Shown in pieces: positions 43,554-47,445 of a DNA stretch of 47,445 nucleotides. Source of the DNA: SAR202 cluster bacterium bin16. Its GTDB lineage: Bacteria > Chloroflexota > Dehalococcoidia > Lucifugimonadales > Australimonadaceae. The notes beneath the pieces were generated by a model. That model made no database searches, was not told the origin of the DNA, and saw nothing but the letters and a program-made list of their open reading frames with translations. Positions within the stretch are counted from its first letter, which is position 1. Every line of letters starts with the position of its first letter. The DNA lies in contig MPMJ01000023.1 of assembly GCA_002238425.1 (NCBI GenBank), forward strand, positions 1 through 47,445, given 5' to 3'. The translations under genes and the position numbers were made by a program.

Positions 43554-44384
43554 TCAGCGTGACAGATCGCGCGGGGGTGGCTCGCTGCGGCGGGCGGTGG
43601 CGATGAAGCCGGTGTGGCCGACCATGCGGTGGTCGGGGCGGGCGCTGGTCTCGGAGAAGTGCCAGGGACGCTCCAGCAGTTCGAACGCCTCGGCCATGTG
43701 CCAGCGGTCGTCGCGGGTGAGGCGCATCATCAGTTCGTGCACCTGCAGGACGGTCGGGAGGTAAGCGGCGAAGACGCCGCCCGTGCGCAGCACGTCTGCG
43801 GCAGCGTTGATCAGCTGCCAGGGCTCGGGTACGTCGGCGACGATGACGTCGGCCTCGTCCGTGCCCAAGCCGTTGGCATAGGCGTCGCCGAGAACGACAC
43901 GGTGGTTCGCTGCGTTGGGCGCCAAGTGCGCGACGTTCCGTTTTGCCGCCTCGACGACCTCCTCGCGGACCTCGTGCGAGACGACCGAACCGTCCGGCCC
44001 GACAGCGCGGAGGAGGGCCGCTGAGGCGGCCCCTGAGCCGAGGCCGACCTCGATGACGCGAGCGCCGGGGTAGACGTCGGCGTGCATCAGCAGCGCGGCG
44101 AGGTCCTTGGGGTAGATGACCTGGCTCTGGCGCGGCAGCTCCTTCACGGCGTCGGCGAACGGCGGGCGGAGGATGAAGAGGCGATGGCCCTTGTTGGTGA
44201 CGAGGAAGAAGCCTTCGCACCGCCCGATGATGTCGTCGTGGGTGACGTAACCGAGGTGGGTCTCGACGAGCGCGCCGGGTCTGAGCTCGACGCGGTAGCG
44301 GCGCTTGCGCTGGTCGTAGACCATGGCAACGTCGCCTTCGGCGAAAGGGGTGCGCTTGAGGTCTGCTTCGCTGTGGGATGTCAT
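43554..44384 (-). CDS. trmI: tRNA (adenine-N1)-methyltransferase TrmI
   Basis: 276 residues. The N-terminal beta domain (FAEGDVAMVYDQRKRRY) leads into FFLVTNKGHRLFILRPPFADAVKELPRQSQVIYPKD, in parts, and the SAM motif VIEVGLGSGAASAALL. DVIVADVPEPWQ is the substrate motif. It makes m1A58 in the T-loop of tRNA. It converges on the methyltransferase to the left; the peroxiredoxin terminator separates it from the gene behind. Confidence 0.9.
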   Translation of the reverse strand: MTSHSEADLKRTPFAEGDVAMVYDQRKRRYRVELRPGALVETHLGYVTHDDIIGRCEGFFLVTNKGHRLFILRPPFADAVKELPRQSQVIYPKDLAALLMHADVYPGARVIEVGLGSGAASAALLRAVGPDGSVVSHEVREEVVEAAKRNVAHLAPNAANHRVVLGDAYANGLGTDEADVIVADVPEPWQLINAAADVLRTGGVFAAYLPTVLQVHELMMRLTRDDRWHMAEAFELLERPWHFSETSARPDHRMVGHTGFIATARRSEPPPRDLSR

Positions 44385-44404
44385 GGTGTTTGCTGTCAGG
44401 AACA

Positions 44405-44434
44405 GGAAGGGGCTGCGCCGCCGCAGCCCCTTCC
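44405..44434 (-). terminator. Hairpin terminator after the peroxiredoxin gene
   Basis: GGAAGGGGCTGCG and CGCAGCCCCTTCC form a perfect 13-bp stem with a 4-nt loop, 23 nt beyond the peroxiredoxin stop. No long T-run follows, but the stem is very stable. Confidence 0.7.
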
Positions 44435-44456
44435 GTACAGCTCGTTGCTGCCGCGC

Positions 44457-44918
44457 CTATCCCTGGAGTTTGCTCAGCTCTTCGAGGATGACGTTGGGGT
44501 CCGGGAGAACGCCCTGGTAGGTTTCGTGGTACCGGACGGTCCCCTGCGGGTCGATGATGGAGATTGACCTGGTGCACATGCCGGAGTCTTCGTTGAAGAT
44601 GCCGTAGGCGCGGGCAACCTCGCCGTGGGGCCAGAAGTCCGACAGGAGCGAGTGGCCAAGTCCGCCCAGATTGGTCCCCCACGACTTGAGGGCGGGGCGG
44701 GCGTCGGCGCCGAGTCCGAGGACGTGTGCGCCCTTCTCTTCGAACGACTTCAACGCACGGTTGAAGGTAGCGGTTTGCGTCGTTCAGCCGCCGGTGAATG
44801 CGGCGGGGAAGGAGTGGATGACGACCCACTTCTCGCCCTTGAAGCTGGCGAGGGAGACGTCTTCTCCGTTCTGATCCTTGAGGCTAAAGTCCGGGGCTTG
44901 CTGACCTACGTCAACCAT
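44457..44918 (-). CDS. Selenocysteine-containing peroxiredoxin (in-frame UGA at the peroxidatic position)
   Basis: 153 residues if the TGA at 44786-44784 is read as selenocysteine (U45). From the ATG at 44918 the frame reads APDFSLKDQNG, then HSFPAAFTGG-U-TTQTATF, then LLSDFWPHGEVARAYGIFNE and the peroxiredoxin C-terminus. The residue replaced is the peroxidatic cysteine of PxxxTxxC. AGGAGGTC lies 6 nt before the ATG. Both sides of the TGA match AhpE/Bcp-like peroxiredoxins without a gap, so a frameshift is excluded. Immediately after it is a SECIS-like hairpin (44742-44785). It should reduce hydroperoxides. An ordinary gene call would give only 98 residues from an internal start (44753). Confidence 0.85.
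44742..44786 (-). promoter_or_regulatory. Bacterial SECIS-like element
   Basis: Starting at the UGA itself, GAACGAC pairs with GTCGTTC (7 bp), enclosing an apical stem TTCAAC/GTTGAA with a 5-nt loop CGTGC. The loop begins 24 nt after the UGA and has G as its second base, as required of bacterial SECIS elements. Confidence 0.75.
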
Positions 44919-44998
44919 AGTTGGGACCTCCTGAGAGAGGTGGGGATTCGGGCGTTAGGATAGCCGGAAGCGCGGGGAAGATAAAGGGCGGAGGACGC

Positions 44999-46687
44999 TC
45001 AGGGTTGGATGAGCCCTTCCTGGGGTTGTGTCCAGGCTACCTTGGGCAGCATGGCGTGTTGCCTGGCGCGTGCGAATGAAACGTCGTGGACGGGCACGTC
45101 GATGATTACCGGCGCTTGGTGCTCCAGTGCGAGCGGGAGCAGCCGTTCCAGGTCCAGGGGATCGTCCGCTTGCATGCCGACCGCGCCGAAGGACTCGGCG
45201 AACTTGACGAAGTCCGGGTTGCGCAGGTCTGTCTCGTACGTGCCGGAGAAGAAGTCGTCCATGTCGCGCGCGACGTTGCCGTAGGCGTCGTCCCTGAAGA
45301 CGATGGTGACGACGTTGATGCCGTACTTGACCGCGGTTGAGAGCTCGGCCGAGTTGAACATGAACCCGCCGTCTCCGTTGATGCAGACGACGGCACGGTC
45401 CGGCTGGGCGACCTTCACGCCCAGCGCCGTGGGGAACGCGCCGCCGAGGTTGTAGGAGTAACCGGAGTCCACGTACGTCTTCGGGTGGTTCACCTTGTAG
45501 TGGGTGCGGGAATAGTAGCCGAGTTGTGTTATATCCCAGACGGTGAATGCGTCGTCGGGGAGACCGTGTTGGATCGCCTCGATGATGGGGAACTGCGGCT
45601 CGTGGAGGTGGATGTCGTAGTAGGCGATGAGACGCCGGGCAGCCGCGACCGCCTCTTCGGGCGACGAGCGGTCGCCTGCGCCAGCCTCCGCCAGGTGCGG
45701 AAGCAGCGCCTCGACGGTGGCCCTGGCGTCGCCGTGAAGGGGGATGGTGTTGGCCTGGACCCGGGTGAGTTCGAAGTCGTCGATGTTGATGTTGATCAGC
45801 GTAGAGGCTTCGCCTGCGGGGTTGCCCATCGAGAAGCGCGTTCCTATGCCGATGACGACATCGGCGGACTGCATCACGTCGACGAGTTCGTTCATCTCCT
45901 GCACGTCCGCGCGGGGGCTGAGGCACGAGCCGTAGCACAGCGGGTGGCTGTCCGGAATGGCTCCCTTGCCGCCTCCGGAGGTCATGACGGGGATGCGGGT
46001 CGCTTCGGCGAGCGCCACGAGGGCTTCTTCAGCACCCGACTGCGCGACTCCGCCGCCCACGAAGATGAGCGGGCGCTGGGACGCGGCGATGACGCGGGCG
46101 GCTTCCTGCAGCTGTTCCGGGCTCGGCACGATGCGCGAGGTGGGAGCGGGGTTCCGCAGCTGGATCTCGTCGCGCTCCACGGCGGTCTCGGGGGGCATCT
46201 CGATGAATACGGGGCGGGGGCGTCCGGTGCGCATCTGGCGGAATGCCTCGGACACCGCGGCGGGAACGTCGCGCGGGGTGAGCACCTGCCGCCGCCACTT
46301 GGTGACGGGGGCCAGGGTGCTCCCCTGGTCCATGATCTCGTGGACGGCGCCGAGGTTCTTGCCGATCTGGCCCCGGGGGACCTGCCCGGCGATGAGGAGC
46401 ACCGGGGAGGAGCGGGCGTACGCGGTGGCCACTCCTGCGGCTGCGTTGTAGACGGCCGTGCCGGGCACGACGAGGGCCACGCCCGGCTTGCCGGAAGCGC
46501 GAGCGTAGCCGTCGGCCATGTGTGTGGCGCCCTGCTCGTGGCGGGTGGTGATCATGCGGATGCCAGGCTCGTCGCGCAGGGCGGCGACGATGCCGTTCAT
46601 GTGTATGCCGGGGATGCCGAATACGACCTCGACACCCTCACGTACGAGGGACTGCACGAGGGCTTCGCCGCCGCTCATCTTGGGCAT
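44999..46687 (-). CDS. Thiamine-diphosphate-dependent enzyme, acetolactate-synthase-like
   Basis: 562 residues with the three TPP-enzyme domains. The catalytic glutamate is E51 in TTRHEQGATHMADGYAR; the cofactor motif is GDGGFMFNSAELSTAVKYG with a following FRDDAYGN, where most relatives have FND/FNN. It is related to acetolactate synthase, glyoxylate carboligase and 2-oxoacid decarboxylases; the reaction is not fixed by sequence. ATG at 46687 has AGGAGAG upstream; a GTG at 46693 is a less likely start. Confidence 0.85.
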   Translation of the reverse strand: MPKMSGGEALVQSLVREGVEVVFGIPGIHMNGIVAALRDEPGIRMITTRHEQGATHMADGYARASGKPGVALVVPGTAVYNAAAGVATAYARSSPVLLIAGQVPRGQIGKNLGAVHEIMDQGSTLAPVTKWRRQVLTPRDVPAAVSEAFRQMRTGRPRPVFIEMPPETAVERDEIQLRNPAPTSRIVPSPEQLQEAARVIAASQRPLIFVGGGVAQSGAEEALVALAEATRIPVMTSGGGKGAIPDSHPLCYGSCLSPRADVQEMNELVDVMQSADVVIGIGTRFSMGNPAGEASTLININIDDFELTRVQANTIPLHGDARATVEALLPHLAEAGAGDRSSPEEAVAAARRLIAYYDIHLHEPQFPIIEAIQHGLPDDAFTVWDITQLGYYSRTHYKVNHPKTYVDSGYSYNLGGAFPTALGVKVAQPDRAVVCINGDGGFMFNSAELSTAVKYGINVVTIVFRDDAYGNVARDMDDFFSGTYETDLRNPDFVKFAESFGAVGMQADDPLDLERLLPLALEHQAPVIIDVPVHDVSFARARQHAMLPKVAWTQPQEGLIQP

Positions 46688-46772
46688 GTTCACTCTCCTA
46701 CGAACGGGCTCCCGTCCCCTGCCGGGTCCAGCGAGAGCGGAGACCCTTCAAGATGCGGGCCGCCAGGACAGG

Positions 46773-47060
46773 CTATAAGCCCGCGGTGAGCACCATGTTG
46801 ATGTTGGCCGCCCTCGAACGAAGGTCATCGAGCGCGGTGTACTCCGGGGAGTCCAGCCAGGCGCGAGCCTGCTCCACGCTGCCGAACTCGATGATCGCGA
46901 GGCGCTTGGGCGCCCAGGAGCCCAACCTGACTTCGATCTCGCCGCCACGCGCCACGAACCTGCCGCCATGAGCTTCAACAGTACCCGTCACGCGCTCGAA
47001 GAACTGTCCAAACAGATCCGCGTCCGTTATCTCGACATCGGTTATCACGTATGCAGACAT
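46773..47060 (-). CDS. DUF1330 domain-containing protein
   Basis: 95 residues. A ferredoxin-like dimeric alpha-beta fold with the family pattern VITDVEITD, VEAHGGRFVARGG, LAIIEFGSVEQARAWLDSPEY. Function unknown. It lies 85 nt upstream of the TPP enzyme gene on the same strand. Confidence 0.85.
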   Translation of the reverse strand: MSAYVITDVEITDADLFGQFFERVTGTVEAHGGRFVARGGEIEVRLGSWAPKRLAIIEFGSVEQARAWLDSPEYTALDDLRSRAANINMVLTAGL

Positions 47061-47268
47061 GCCGGCACCTCCCGAGTTTCAGGGTTCTTGGCGATGGCAC
47101 GAACTATACAGTGCCAGCCTGTTCCGGAAGAGGCCTGCATCGTGCTCGGTACCCATGCTCCTCTTCCGCTTTGACGGAAGGGAGCATACCACTGAGCTAC
47201 TGGGACAGAGGGGGGTGTGGATTCCCGTCTGGTGCGGGAATGACGGATGGGAAAGGCGAGGTTCCCTA
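47061..47268. other. Intergenic region with long hairpin and family A repeat
   Basis: No gene. ATGCTCC-CTTCCG and CGGAAG-A-GGAGCAT (about 47153-47186) form a 13-bp hairpin with one bulge. 47218-47246 is a family A repeat. Confidence 0.55.
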
Positions 47269-47445
47269 AGTTCACAAACGAAGTGCAACACCAGATTAAG
47301 GTGTTGCCATGGGGAAATGCTATACGCAGCTCGGGATTGAGGAACGCTGTGCGATTGCCCGCCTACGTACCGAGGGGCGCTCGATCCGGCAAATCGCAGC
47401 AACTCTGGATCGCCCGCCACCGACGATTGCTCGGGAGTTGAAGCG
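47268..47445 (+). mobile_element. IS30-family insertion sequence, left end (cut by window edge)
   Basis: The transposase N-terminus is at 47309; the sequence GTTCACAAACGAAGTGCAAC just before it is the likely left inverted repeat. The right end is outside the window. Confidence 0.7.
47309..47445 (+). CDS. IS30-family transposase, N-terminal part
   Basis: 45 residues to the window end. YTQLGIEERCAIARLRTEG and SIRQIAATLDRPPPTIAREL match the IS30 helix-turn-helix domain that binds the inverted repeats. The DDE catalytic domain lies beyond the window. The start is ATG at 47309; the putative inverted repeat is immediately upstream. Confidence 0.85.
   Translation, partial: MGKCYTQLGIEERCAIARLRTEGRSIRQIAATLDRPPPTIARELK

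Noticed and set aside
42025..44829. Long minus-strand frame of 934 codons across the methyltransferase and TrmI genes
   Set aside because: Low-complexity translation that overlaps two genes with clear motifs. It includes part of the peroxiredoxin region in the wrong frame.
44457..44918. Peroxiredoxin as a broken pseudogene or frameshift
   Set aside because: The only interruption is a TGA at the catalytic position; similarity continues in the same frame on both sides and a SECIS-like hairpin follows. Selenocysteine explains it better.
47150..47212. tRNA-like sequence on the minus strand (GTAGCTCAGTGGTATGCT plus an anticodon-arm-like hairpin)
   Set aside because: The D-stem does not pair, the anticodon loop is the wrong size, and no T-arm or acceptor stem is present. 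It is a long imperfect hairpin instead.

Overview
The window is a GC-rich, densely packed bacterial chromosome segment. I read about 45 genes, a complete ATP synthase operon and several families of short dispersed repeats, and the right edge runs into an IS30-type insertion sequence. The gene content (enolase-superfamily enzyme, TAXI/TRAP solute receptor, paired bicupin proteins, DUF1989, LVIVD propeller protein, CxxxY-type CcmE, HspR-controlled dnaK) together with GNRA-loop terminators and REP-like repeats fits a Chloroflexota genome, most likely a Dehalococcoidia/SAR202-like lineage. That assignment is inference; there is no rRNA or tRNA gene here to test it.

Layout. 1-2.1 kb: a 5'-truncated TAXI receptor remnant, a metallo-beta-lactamase-fold protein that has lost most of its metal ligands, and a bifunctional-nuclease-family protein. 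2.4-9.3 kb: atpZ/I-B-E-F-H-A-G-D-C, with convergent rex behind it. 10-14 kb: LVIVD protein, DUF503 protein, and an Hrq1/MrfA-type helicase. 14.1-14.7 kb: a VapBC-type toxin-antitoxin pair. 14.8-20.9 kb: 5'-nucleotidase lipoprotein, HDAC/AcuC-like deacetylase, mandelate-racemase-type enzyme, cupin, GNAT, rhodanese and DUF1989 protein. 20.9-23.9 kb: a large secreted protein. 24.2-27.3 kb: hspR-grpE-dnaK, read from a divergent promoter that carries a HAIR-like operator shared with a small zinc-ribbon gene. 27.7-29.4 kb: DUF309, ccmE (Cys type) and a NYN-domain protein. 29.5-32.1 kb: two near-identical bicupin genes separated by repeats. 32.2-34.2 kb: an AT-rich island with a helically phased CTGCTCA array and a two-gene unknown cassette under its own promoter. 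34.2-36.6 kb: ccmA-B-C-D cytochrome c maturation genes. 36.8-41.9 kb: sulfite-oxidase-like molybdoenzyme, 2-oxoacid:ferredoxin oxidoreductase (two genes) and citrate synthase, the last two divergent around a structured regulatory region. 41.9-47.1 kb: small zinc-binding protein, MidA-like methyltransferase, TrmI, peroxiredoxin, a TPP-dependent enzyme and a DUF1330 protein.

The strongest discovery is at 44457-44918 (minus strand). The peroxiredoxin reading frame is interrupted by one in-frame TGA exactly at the peroxidatic cysteine position (TxxU), and a bacterial-SECIS-like hairpin follows at the right distance. It is almost certainly a selenoprotein that a standard gene caller would cut to 98 residues. 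Other points that merit checking are the phased CTGCTCA array with the neighbouring two-gene cassette, the four-hairpin leader of citrate synthase, the symmetric HspR promoter, the unusual Rex operator, the metal-site-less MBL protein, and a repeat element translated in frame inside the large secreted protein.
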